This document shows, piece after piece, positions 6,744 to 13,083 of a stretch of 13,111 nucleotides of DNA. The first letter of the stretch is position 1. Every line of letters begins with the position of its first letter. The DNA comes from JBOHCT01 sp050699055 (lineage in GTDB: Bacteria > Actinomycetota > Actinomycetes > Streptosporangiales > JBOHCT01). The translations under genes and the position numbers were made by a program. The DNA is taken from NCBI GenBank assembly GCA_050699055.1, contig JBOHCT010000125.1, forward strand, positions 1 through 13,111. Direction: 5' to 3'. A model generated the notes under the pieces. The model was not told the DNA's origin and did not search any database. It saw only the letters and a list, made by a program, of their open reading frames with translations.

Positions 6744-7715
6744 ATGACAACGACCATGACACGGACCGCTGTCGTCGCGCTCGGCGGGAACGCGCTCACC
6801 AAGGCCGGCGAGGCCGGATCGTACGAGGAGAAGGTGCGGAACGCCGCATCCATGGGGACCGCGGTCAAGGGTGTCCTCGACTCGGGCTGGCGCGTCGTGA
6901 TCGTGCACGGTAACGGTCCGCAGGTCGGAAACCTCGCTATCCAGCAGGAAGCCACAGACCTGGTGCCGGCTCAACCCCTGGACTTGCTCGGTGCCATGAC
7001 GCAGGGGGAGCTGGGCAGCCTCATCGCCCGCGCCGTCGACGCGTTGTGCGGGCGAGGAACCGTCGTGCCTGTCGTCACTCACACGGTTGTCGACGCTGAG
7101 GATCAGGCGTTCCGCGACCCCACCAAGCCGATCGGCCGCTTCTTCACCCGAGAAGAGGCCGACAGGGTCGCGGCCGATCGAGGCTGGACGATGCGTGAGG
7201 ACGCCCACCGCGGCTATCGCCGGGTGGTTCCCTCGCCCGAGCCGGTCGACATGCTCGAGCTCTCCGGGGTCCGGGCGCTGATCGGGGCGAACAAGATGGT
7301 TGTCGCGGCTGGCGGCGGGGGGATTCCGTTGGTCGCGACCGCCGACGGCTTCAGGGGCGTCGATGCGGTCATCGATAAGGACAACGCGGCGTGCCTGCTG
7401 GCGATCGCACTCCCGGCTCAGGCTCTGCTCTTCGTCACGGCCGTCGAGACCGTCTTCGTCGACTACGGCACACCCAGGCAGCGACCGCTGCGCCGCGTCT
7501 CGAGCGACGAGGCCCAGCGTTACCTCGACGACGGCCAGTTCCCCGCAGGCAGCATGGGCCCCAAGGTGAACGCGGCGCTGCGCTTCTTGCGCGAGGGCGG
7601 CGAGGTCGTGGTCATCACCACCCCGGAGTTGCTCGCCGCGACTCTCGTCGATCCCACCCCTCGCACAGGGACTCGGATCGAACGGGCCGCGGCGCCCGCG
7701 GAGCCCGTACGATGA
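6744..7715 (+). CDS. Carbamate kinase (amino-acid kinase family)
   Basis: Interconverts carbamoyl phosphate + ADP with ATP + carbamate (+ CO2/NH3). At 323 aa it is close to the family norm (~310). Motifs are well preserved: VALGGNAL (11-18), VHGNGPQVGN (54-63), DPTKPIGRF (125-133), GYRRVVPSPEP (157-167), GGGGIPL (190-196), AVIDKDNAACLLA (208-220) and GSMGPKVNA (269-277). The ATG at 6744 has AGGA 5 nt upstream; a TTG at 6717 in frame has no ribosome-binding site, and ATG at 6756 is another possibility. The stop overlaps the FdrA-like start (ATGA), so the two are coupled. There is no arginine deiminase or ornithine carbamoyltransferase nearby, so it is not a standard arc operon. With FdrA it recalls the allantoin/oxamate module, where the kinase makes ATP from carbamoyl phosphate. 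Confidence 0.95.
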   Translation: MTTTMTRTAVVALGGNALTKAGEAGSYEEKVRNAASMGTAVKGVLDSGWRVVIVHGNGPQVGNLAIQQEATDLVPAQPLDLLGAMTQGELGSLIARAVDALCGRGTVVPVVTHTVVDAEDQAFRDPTKPIGRFFTREEADRVAADRGWTMREDAHRGYRRVVPSPEPVDMLELSGVRALIGANKMVVAAGGGGIPLVATADGFRGVDAVIDKDNAACLLAIALPAQALLFVTAVETVFVDYGTPRQRPLRRVSSDEAQRYLDDGQFPAGSMGPKVNAALRFLREGGEVVVITTPELLAATLVDPTPRTGTRIERAAAPAEPVR

Positions 7716-9247
7716 CCACTGCCCGCACCCGCGTCCTCAAAGACGCCTATTTCGACTCAGTCATGCTGCTCGGCGCGGCACGCGCCATGTCGGAAGTCGA
7801 GACGGTGAGCTGGGCGACGGCCGTGATGGCGACCCCAGCCAACGTCGAGTCGCTCGGCGAGGAGGGGTTTTCCGTCGATGGGCCGGCCGGTTCGGGCGAC
7901 CTCGTATTGGCCGCCCGCGCCGACACCTCCGACGCCGCCGATGAGGCCCTGTCGGCCGGTGAACGCACCCTGCGGGAGGCGCGCTCGGCGACAACGGACG
8001 AGCCGACCGCCCGTTCCAACCGGACTCTGGAGGAGGCCGTCTCCCGCAGCCCGTCCGCGAACGTCGCGGTGGTGTCGGTGCCCGGGGAGTACGCAGCGAT
8101 GGAGGCGCACAAGGCCCTGACCGCCGGCCTGCATGTGCTGCTGTTCAGCGATAACGTCCCGCTGGACCAGGAGGTCGAGCTCAAGGACCGTGCCGCTCGG
8201 CTCGGGCGGTTGGTGATGGGCCCGGGAGCCGGCACCGCCGTCCTCGGCGGCACCGGGCTCGGCTTCGCCAATGCCGTCCGCGGGGGACGAATCGGTGTCG
8301 TCGCCGCCGCCGGCACCGGCGCGCAGGAGGTCATGAGCCTGCTGGATCGATGGGGCATCGGGGTGTCGCAGGTGATCGGCGTCGGCGGTCGCGACCTCTC
8401 CGAGCCGGTCGGTGGGCAGATGGCCGCCCTCGCGGTCCGCGCGCTCGACGCGGATCCTGACACGGACGCGGTCCTGCTCGTCTCCAAGCCGCCGAGCGAG
8501 TCGGTCGCCCGGACGGTGACCAGGCAGTGCGACCGCAAGCCGCTGGTGACAGCGCTGATCGGCCAGGATGCGTGGGATGATCGGCCCGCCGGGGTCGAGT
8601 TCGCCGAGACGCTCGAGCAGGGGGCTGCACTGGTGTCCGCGGCCGTGGGTGCGCAGGCGCCGGATCTCGCCGAGGGCCTGCCTCGCCAGGCCGAGGCCGC
8701 CGTCAAGGACCTCCCGTCGACTCGGAGATCCGTGCGGGGCTACTTCTCCGGGGGCACGCTCTGCTCGGAGGCGCAGGTGATCCTTACCCGGCACCTCGGC
8801 CCTGTGTACTCCAACGTCCCGCTCCAGGAGGGGCGTGGCCTTCCCGCGCCCGCCGGCAGTCACATCCTCCTGGACCTGGGAGAGGAGGAGTACACGAAGG
8901 GCCGGCCGCATCCGATGATCGACCCGGCAGCCCGCATCGAGGTCCTCCGCGCCGAGGCCGGCGACCCCGGCGTCGCCGTCGTGCTCCTTGACGTCGTCCT
9001 CGGCTACGGCGCCCACCCCGATCCCGCCGGGGTGCTCGCCCCCGTGTGCGCCGAGCTCATGGGCGACGGCGGACCCCGGGTCGTTGCCTACGTCCTCGGG
9101 ACCGCGGGCGACCCGCAGGGGCTCGACGCACAACGGAACGCGCTCGAGGAGGTGGGTTGTATCGTCCCGGCCACCGGGGCCCGCGCCGCCCACGCCGCCG
9201 CCGCGATCGCCACGCGCAAGCCTGACATCGCCGAGGTCGTCCCGTGA
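7712..9247 (+). CDS. fdrA: FdrA-like protein (succinyl-CoA-synthetase-fold; AllF/oxamate carbamoyltransferase subunit family)
   Basis: 511 aa, close to E. coli FdrA (~555). The CoA-binding/SucD-like domain is recognisable by MGPGAGTAVLGGTGLGFAN (169-187), GGRIGVVAAAGTGAQEV (191-207) and VIGVGGRDLSEPVGG (221-235). The ligase-like C-terminal domain is recognisable by YFSGGTLCSEA (344-354), KGRPHPMIDP (396-405) and VAVVLLDVVLGYGAHPDPAG (421-440). It is fused to carbamate kinase translation by ATGA, and its stop overlaps the glycosyltransferase start (GTGA). Family knowledge: in E. coli FdrA (AllF), YlbE (AllG) and YlbF (AllH) together form oxamate carbamoyltransferase, feeding a carbamate kinase. 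AllG (DUF1116) and AllH (DUF2877) homologues are absent from this window. The protein may therefore transfer carbamoyl to, or from, another substrate; that is inference. Confidence 0.9.
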   Translation: MTTARTRVLKDAYFDSVMLLGAARAMSEVETVSWATAVMATPANVESLGEEGFSVDGPAGSGDLVLAARADTSDAADEALSAGERTLREARSATTDEPTARSNRTLEEAVSRSPSANVAVVSVPGEYAAMEAHKALTAGLHVLLFSDNVPLDQEVELKDRAARLGRLVMGPGAGTAVLGGTGLGFANAVRGGRIGVVAAAGTGAQEVMSLLDRWGIGVSQVIGVGGRDLSEPVGGQMAALAVRALDADPDTDAVLLVSKPPSESVARTVTRQCDRKPLVTALIGQDAWDDRPAGVEFAETLEQGAALVSAAVGAQAPDLAEGLPRQAEAAVKDLPSTRRSVRGYFSGGTLCSEAQVILTRHLGPVYSNVPLQEGRGLPAPAGSHILLDLGEEEYTKGRPHPMIDPAARIEVLRAEAGDPGVAVVLLDVVLGYGAHPDPAGVLAPVCAELMGDGGPRVVAYVLGTAGDPQGLDAQRNALEEVGCIVPATGARAAHAAAAIATRKPDIAEVVP

Positions 9248-10407
9248 CCGTCCCGCCCACACGACGCCCCGTCGCGCTCGTCACCTACTCTGCGAAGCCA
9301 CGCGGAGGCGTGGTCCACACCCTCGCCCTCGCAGATGCACTACACGCCCGTGGCCACCCGGTCCACGTCTTCGCCCTCGGCGACCCGGAGGCCGGCTTCT
9401 TCCGGCCCGTGCGGGCGCCGTACACGATATTCCCTGCGCCCGCGCATCTCCCCACGCTCGAGGAAAGGGTCTTCGCCTCCATCGACGCGCTGGAGGACGG
9501 CCTCGCCGCCGAGGCTGACGGGTACGGCGTCCTCCACACCCAAGACTGCATCGCGGCACGGGCCGCCTCCCGGATACGCGACCGCGGTTGGCCCCTGACC
9601 GTCGTCCGCACCGTCCACCACGTCGACGACTTCACCAGCCAGGTCCTCGTGGACTGTCAACGCCAGGCCATCCTCGAACCCGACGTCATCCTGGCGGTAA
9701 GCGAACACTGGCGCACCCTGCTTGACCAGAAATACGGAGTGAACTCCGGGGTGGTTCACAACGGCGTCGACGTGTCCCGATTCCGTTCGGTGGACCAAGC
9801 ACTTACGGCGAGGCTACGCCGCGCGGCGGGTGCTGCGGATCGCCCGTTGCTGCTCTCGGTCGGGGGCATCGAGCCACGGAAGGGCAGCGACACCCTCGTC
9901 CATGCGCTAAGTGAGCTGAAGCGGACACGTCTCCCCTCTCCCGTCCTCGCCGTCTTGGGCGGTCAGTCTTTCCAAGACCACCGGGCGTATCGCGATCGGG
10001 TACTCGACAAGCTGCCGGGCCTAGGCCTCGAACTCGGCCACGATCTCGTCCTGCTCGGGACCGTTCCCAACGACGAGGTCCCCGGCTGGTACGCCGCGGC
10101 CGACGCTCTCGCCTTCCCCTCGGTAAAGGAAGGCTTCGGGCTCGCGGTCCTCGAGGCGATGAGCGCCGGCCTCCCCGTAGTCACCTCGGACCTCCCCGTG
10201 TTTCGCGAGTATCTGGCGCACCGCCGAGAGGCCCTGCTCGTGCCCGTCGGCGATGTTGCAGCGCTGCGTGACGCCCTGGCGAGCATCACCCACGACGACG
10301 AGCTGAGAGAGCGCCTGCGGACGGCCGGGTACGCTACGGTACGGCGATTCACCTGGTCGGCGTCCGCAGCAGAGCACCAGCAACTCTACGACGAGCTGCC
10401 CCTGTAG
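9244..10407 (+). CDS. GT4-like glycosyltransferase, MSMEG_0565 family (Nit1C type)
   Basis: 387 aa with a GT-B fold. The N-terminal VALVTYSAKPRGGVVHTLAL block (10-29) with the Gly-rich acceptor loop, followed by HVFALGD and FFRPVRAPYTIFPAP, is what I associate with the MSMEG_0565 family. The linker HNGVDVSRF (172-180), the sugar-nucleotide pocket GGIEPRKGSDTLVHAL (207-222) and the EX7E-type motif EGFGLAVLEAMSAGLPVV (296-313) are typical of GT4. The GTG start at 9244 overlaps the FdrA stop and has GAGG 7 nt upstream. No signal peptide or membrane helix is present, so it acts in the cytoplasm. As last gene of the kinase/FdrA operon it probably glycosylates the product of the locus; donor and acceptor are unknown. 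No clear terminator hairpin follows. Confidence 0.93.
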   Translation: MTVPPTRRPVALVTYSAKPRGGVVHTLALADALHARGHPVHVFALGDPEAGFFRPVRAPYTIFPAPAHLPTLEERVFASIDALEDGLAAEADGYGVLHTQDCIAARAASRIRDRGWPLTVVRTVHHVDDFTSQVLVDCQRQAILEPDVILAVSEHWRTLLDQKYGVNSGVVHNGVDVSRFRSVDQALTARLRRAAGAADRPLLLSVGGIEPRKGSDTLVHALSELKRTRLPSPVLAVLGGQSFQDHRAYRDRVLDKLPGLGLELGHDLVLLGTVPNDEVPGWYAAADALAFPSVKEGFGLAVLEAMSAGLPVVTSDLPVFREYLAHRREALLVPVGDVAALRDALASITHDDELRERLRTAGYATVRRFTWSASAAEHQQLYDELPL

Positions 10408-10593
10408 CACTCGGCTGTTGGCGAAGCGCGGTACGGGAGCAACTGTCGCAGGCAAGACGCGCATTACCCCCCACCGGCCCGCCGCTCCCCCACCCGTTCA
10501 CCCGGTTTCATGCCACGAACCATGCCACGCGCAGACCCTGCAAGACCATAGGCGACCCGCACCGCCGGCCCCTGCCGACGGGCACCGCACCAG
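10408..10593. other. Intergenic gap between glycosyltransferase and antitoxin, nothing identified
   Basis: 186 nt with no convincing ORF, tRNA or strong terminator hairpin. The only pattern seen is a 9-nt direct repeat CATGCCACG at about 10509-10517 and 10521-10529, separated by 3 nt; the same 9-mer recurs near 11440. Two converging transcripts (glycosyltransferase and toxin-antitoxin) end here. Confidence 0.5.
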
Positions 10594-10920
10594 TCACGAT
10601 GCCTGACGCGCACGCGTGGCGCGTTCGGCGACGAACGCGAGGAGCGCACTGGCCGGAATGGCGACGTCACCGCCCGCGACCTCCCGGGCCAGCCTCTCCT
10701 CCAGCCACTCCCGCATCAGCTGAGTCGTGCCCACGCCACGGGCCCGGGCCGCATCCCGCAGCGCGTCCATCACCGGCTTCGGCAGACGCAGCGACGTCAC
10801 CACCATCGGCTCCGCCGTGACCGTGTCGTCGCGCTCGGCGCGCTCGATCTCCTCGACCAGCTCGTGGGTGTCGTAGTAGTCGGCCAGCTCTTTGATCTGA
10901 GGGTCAGTCAGCTTCGGCAT
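10594..10920 (-). CDS. Ribbon-helix-helix antitoxin (BrnA/CopG-like)
   Basis: 108 aa. The segment VVTSLRLPKPVMDALRDAARARGVGTTQLMREWLEERLA (about 48-86) has the ribbon-helix-helix pattern: a short strand with alternating residues and then two helices. It should bind DNA as a dimer and autoregulate. The acidic N-terminal part (KELADYYDTHELVEEIERAERDD) is likely the toxin-neutralising region. The ATG at 10920 follows a near-perfect Shine-Dalgarno GGGGAGGTGA, which itself contains the toxin stop codon; only 5 nt separate the genes. The toxin-first order is the one usual for BrnT/BrnA modules. Confidence 0.88.
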   Translation of the reverse strand: MPKLTDPQIKELADYYDTHELVEEIERAERDDTVTAEPMVVTSLRLPKPVMDALRDAARARGVGTTQLMREWLEERLAREVAGGDVAIPASALLAFVAERATRARQAS

Positions 10921-10925
10921 AGCGG

Positions 10926-11210
10926 TCACCTCCCCTTGCGACGGAACAAGCGCTTCTCGGTCGCGGTCATCTCCCGCTCCCGGGACGTCACCACAAACAC
11001 CGTGCCCTCGTCCTCGTCCTGAGAGACGACGACGACAAGACGCCGACCCGCCGTGGTGGTGCCGAGAACAACGGTGGTGTCGTCGCGGCCCTTCGCGGTC
11101 CAGCGCGGCGCGGAGTACAGCACCTCCTCGACCTCGGCCGCAGTGACACCATGACGAGCGATATGCGCCTCCGACCAGTCCGTCCATCTCACCGCACCGA
11201 ACACACCCAC
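10926..11210 (-). CDS. brnT: BrnT-like toxin (putative ribonuclease)
   Basis: 94 aa from GTG at 11210, or 92 aa from GTG at 11204. The pattern is that of BrnT: HIARHGVTAAEVEEVLYSAP (16-35) near the N-terminus, GRDDTTVVLGTTTAGRRLVVVVS (41-63), and the terminal REREMTATEKRLFRR. BrnT toxins are RelE-fold RNases that inhibit translation. The likely -10 box TAGTAT (11217-11212) is too close to the GTG at 11210 for it to be transcribed with a leader; transcription would begin about 11204, exactly at the third codon (GTG), so a leaderless start at 11204 is my preferred alternative. Next gene is its antitoxin. Confidence 0.85.
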   Translation of the reverse strand: MGVFGAVRWTDWSEAHIARHGVTAAEVEEVLYSAPRWTAKGRDDTTVVLGTTTAGRRLVVVVSQDEDEGTVFVVTSREREMTATEKRLFRRKGR

Positions 11211-11232
11211 TATACTACGAACGTATTACGCC
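11211..11232 (-). promoter_or_regulatory. Promoter/operator of the BrnT-like toxin-antitoxin operon
   Basis: TAGTAT (11217-11212, minus strand) is the candidate -10. It overlaps the palindrome TACGAACGTA (plus strand 11216-11225; arms TACG/CGTA around AA), a natural position for autorepression by a ribbon-helix-helix dimer. No good -35 is visible. Confidence 0.45.
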
Positions 11233-11494
11233 TCCCGTGAGCGGAACCGAGAACGCCCGGTACCACGAGATGAACAGGGCCGCCAGAACCACGCCGCCGA
11301 CCAGACAGCAGCTGCGACACCACCGGGGCGAACCGCCCGCCGGGCGCCGCCAGCCGCGCAGGAGCGGGCCGGCCCAGGCAGGTGGACCCGGCGTCGCCCT
11401 TGAACAAGGCCCGAAAGCCGTCGCAGACGTCGACTATCTCATGCCACGCGGCACCGCGGTGGTCGCGCGATGAAACATCGCCGCAGGTCAGGCA
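11233..11494. other. Stretch without a supported gene between toxin promoter and tRNA fragment
   Basis: About 260 nt. Open frames exist on both strands but have no ribosome-binding site or recognisable family. One minus-strand frame lacking a start codon encodes a hydrophobic run (LVGGVVLAALFISWY, near 11250-11300) that may be a remnant of a small membrane protein. Nothing firmer is supported. Confidence 0.4.
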
Positions 11495-11538
11495 GGTGGG
11501 GCGGGCGGGACTCGAACCCGCGACCGGAGGATTATGAG
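11495..11538 (-). tRNA. 3' fragment of a tRNA with CAU anticodon (Met/Ile2-like); probable att scar, not a functional tRNA
   Basis: Reading the minus strand from 11538: anticodon loop CTCATAA (11538-11532, anticodon CAU), 3' anticodon stem TCCTC, 5-nt variable loop, a perfect T arm (GCGGG, loop TTCGAGT, CCCGC; 11521-11505), acceptor 3' strand CCGCCCC and discriminator A followed by CC. All spacings fit a tRNA. Upstream of the anticodon loop homology stops: the 5' stem would need GAGGA but TGGCT is present, and there is no D arm or GGGGCGG acceptor strand. A 44-nt piece from anticodon loop to 3' end is the classic core of tyrosine-recombinase attachment sites. Confidence 0.75.
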
Positions 11539-11880
11539 AGCCACGCAGTGTGTCGCCACGTTCGTGACCTGCGCGTTCGCCTCGTGCGTCGCGCTCGTCG
11601 GCGCTCGTTTCGCACCCTGTGCGGGAGTTTCATTGGCGCGCCCATTGGCGCAGTGGCCCGCAGCTCGCTGCCGGGTCGCTTGCTGAGGCGGGGCGCTTCC
11701 TGTCCGTAGATGAGGCCCAGACTCCCACGCACAGTAACCGCAGCCGGTGATCGTACCCAGAGGCGCCCATACTCCGTGGCGTTTCCTCCAGACCGGCGGT
11801 CTGGCCCGGTCAAGCCTCGACACCTAGCAGGACGGCGATCTCCCCCAACTACCTATAGGACAGCTTCAACACGCCGAGCG
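11539..11880. other. Gene-free stretch flanking the tRNA fragment, with short direct repeats
   Basis: About 340 nt with no ORF I can support; the long frames here are GC-driven and merely read through the tRNA fragment. A 9-nt direct repeat CATTGGCGC occurs at 11631-11639 and 11643-11651, about 100 nt from the tRNA fragment, a distance compatible with integrase arm-type sites. No integrase C-terminus is recognisable. Confidence 0.4.
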
Positions 11881-11883
11881 CTA

Positions 11884-11985
11884 CCCCAGGCGGAGGTTCG
11901 AGATGGGAAGATCGCGACGATCTGGGATGTTTACCCCGGCGACGTGTCCCCATTCGAGGATCCCTCCACCGCATATCAGCGGCCA
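11884..11985 (+). pseudogene. Remnant of an NTF2/SnoaL-like protein (C-terminal piece)
   Basis: In the plus-strand frame that reads QAEVRDGKIATIWDVYPGD and then VSPFEDPS, the pattern VRDGKIxxIWDVY is the hallmark last strand pair of SnoaL-like / nuclear-transport-factor-2-fold proteins. Nothing upstream in the same frame continues the fold and there is no start or ribosome-binding site, so only about 30 codons survive. It supports the view that the DNA right of the tRNA fragment is rearranged. Confidence 0.5.
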
Positions 11986-11988
11986 GCG

Positions 11989-12417
11989 TCAGGGGAACAG
12001 AGTGAACGCGGTGCAGTGACGAGGGCGTACGACAGTGAAGTCTCGTCGGTCCAGTGTGGCCACCTGGGTGACGTGCAGGCGTTCGGCCAGCGCGATCACC
12101 GAAACATCGGTGGGGTCAAGCCGGGCATCCAGGTAGGTGCGGGTGAGTTCGACCATGCGGGTGATGTCCTCGTGCAGAAGCTCGACCAGGTCGAGGCTGC
12201 CGGCGGCGATGTCGGCGCTCATGCGCTCGAGGAAGGCCGCATGCGCCTCGGCGCCCACCCGGGTGTTGACCAGCCAGCAGGACTCGATCAGCACCGTGGA
12301 TGGCAACAGCAACGGTCCCGGAGGTGGGTCGGCGAAGAATTGAGCGCAACGCTCGTGATCTTTATCATCGACGCGGGCGGCCGCGACGATCGGGCCTGTG
12401 TCCAGCAGTGTCGTCAC
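11989..12417 (-). CDS. vapC: PIN-domain toxin (VapC family)
   Basis: 142 aa, normal for VapC. The acidic residues of the PIN-domain Mg-dependent RNase site are visible: D6 in LLDTGPIV, E45 in STVLIESCWL, D104 in LDPTDVSVIALAE, and D123/D126 in VATLDRRDF. The GTG start at 12417 overlaps the antitoxin stop (GTGA), so translation is coupled. Expected to cleave tRNA or rRNA when freed from its antitoxin. It may stabilise an integrated element here. Confidence 0.92.
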   Translation of the reverse strand: MTTLLDTGPIVAAARVDDKDHERCAQFFADPPPGPLLLPSTVLIESCWLVNTRVGAEAHAAFLERMSADIAAGSLDLVELLHEDITRMVELTRTYLDARLDPTDVSVIALAERLHVTQVATLDRRDFTVVRPRHCTAFTLFP

Positions 12418-12626
12418 GCGGGCCGGGCGAACTGCTCACGCAGGTACTCCTCGTGTCGCTCGGCCAGGTCGGCAGGCCCTCCCGTGAGCGCACCCACGAA
12501 CGACAGTCGACGTCGCGGGTGTTCTCTCCGCTCCGTGAACTCGCGCAGCAACGCAGCCGCGTCAGACACCTTGTCGTCGTCGACAGCGTCGACAAGGCGA
12601 TGCAGCTCCTCCCGCGTCGCGGTCAT
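12414..12626 (-). CDS. Cognate antitoxin of the PIN toxin (VapB-like, 70 aa)
   Basis: 70 aa starting ATREELHRLVDAVDDDKVSDAAALLREF, a helical N-terminus common in small antitoxins next to PIN toxins, and ending GPADLAERHEEYLREQFARPA, probably the toxin-wrapping tail. No clear DNA-binding fold is recognised. The ATG at 12626 has no Shine-Dalgarno; TAGAAT (12639-12634) ends 7 nt before it, so the mRNA is probably leaderless and this start is favoured over longer in-frame extensions. It overlaps vapC by 4 nt. Confidence 0.85.
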   Translation of the reverse strand: MTATREELHRLVDAVDDDKVSDAAALLREFTERREHPRRRLSFVGALTGGPADLAERHEEYLREQFARPA

Positions 12627-12639
12627 GGCGGCAATTCTA
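12627..12639 (-). promoter_or_regulatory. -10 box of the vapBC operon (leaderless)
   Basis: TAGAAT at 12639-12634 fits TAnnnT and is followed by 7 nt and then the ATG, the same geometry as at comA. No convincing -35 is seen upstream. Confidence 0.5.
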
Positions 12640-12723
12640 CAAGCATCCGTATGAGCCTGGACGAAGACGCGACGCCACGACCGCTGCCCAGGATCGAACC
12701 ACTGGACTGAGAGAGAGCATGTG

Positions 12724-13064
12724 ATGAGCGACCGACCAGCCAAGGTCCGCGCCGTGGACTTGCTCGCCGGCCGCCAGGTGCGGGCGACCGTCGCTGACGG
12801 TATCGTCCGTGATATCGACCTGGGCGCGCTGCTGTCGGGGCTGGTGGTGGCAGAGTTGCGCGACGACGATGCGGCCCTCGCCGGGTGCGCGTCGACCCCG
12901 AGCTGGGGACCTTGGTGTGGCCGAACGGCGCCGACATCGACCCAGACGTTCTCCACGGCGATCACGCCCCCGCCGACCAGGGGACCCACACCTCCGGAAG
13001 TAGTTGGACCTCACGTCACGTGACCTGCGGTTTCTCAAGCCAGGTGCTATGCGTAATAGTTTAA
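12724..13064 (+). pseudogene. DUF2442-like gene with a frameshift
   Basis: From ATG 12724 (GAGAGAG about 10 nt upstream; GTG 12721 also in frame) the first ~52 codons read VRAVDLLAGRQVRATVADG then IVRDIDLGALLSGL, as in DUF2442 proteins, which are often partners of DUF4160 in toxin-antitoxin-like pairs. The expected continuation, VRVDPELGTLVWPNGADIDP then DVLHG, is present from 12885 but in another frame. One missing base around 12876-12884 accounts for the switch. In the original frame the protein would end at 13023; the second frame stops at 13064. A real mutation or a sequencing error are both possible. Confidence 0.7.
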
Positions 13065-13071
13065 ACTCTGG

Positions 13072-13083
13072 TAGAGTACTGGC
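13072..13083 (+). promoter_or_regulatory. Possible -10 box for the gene entering the right edge
   Basis: TAGAGT (13072-13077) is followed by 6 nt and ATG. A short AT-rich segment with the palindrome GTTTAAAC (13059-13066) lies upstream. No clear -35. Confidence 0.35.

Noticed and set aside
7391..7711. Extension of the FdrA-like frame upstream to 7391
   Set aside because: This part lies inside carbamate kinase and translates to low-complexity Arg-rich sequence; ATG 7712 has the ATGA coupling and GGAG upstream.
6744..7715. Arginine deiminase pathway operon
   Set aside because: Carbamate kinase is present but there is no deiminase, ornithine carbamoyltransferase or arginine antiporter in the window.
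10509..10529. CATGCCACG repeats as a CRISPR or operator array
   Set aside because: Only two adjacent short copies plus a distant one; no regular spacing or spacers.
11470..11823. Small ORFs reading through the tRNA fragment on both strands (11470-11709 plus, 11488-11823 minus), considered as integrase remnants
   Set aside because: Phrases such as GGRDSNPRPEDYESHAV or RSRVRVPPAPP are the usual artefact of translating a tRNA 3' end; no integrase motif is present.
11710..12654. Plus-strand ORF of 314 aa opposite the VapBC genes
   Set aside because: It is the shadow of vapBC plus intergenic DNA; only the short SnoaL-like segment in it is meaningful.
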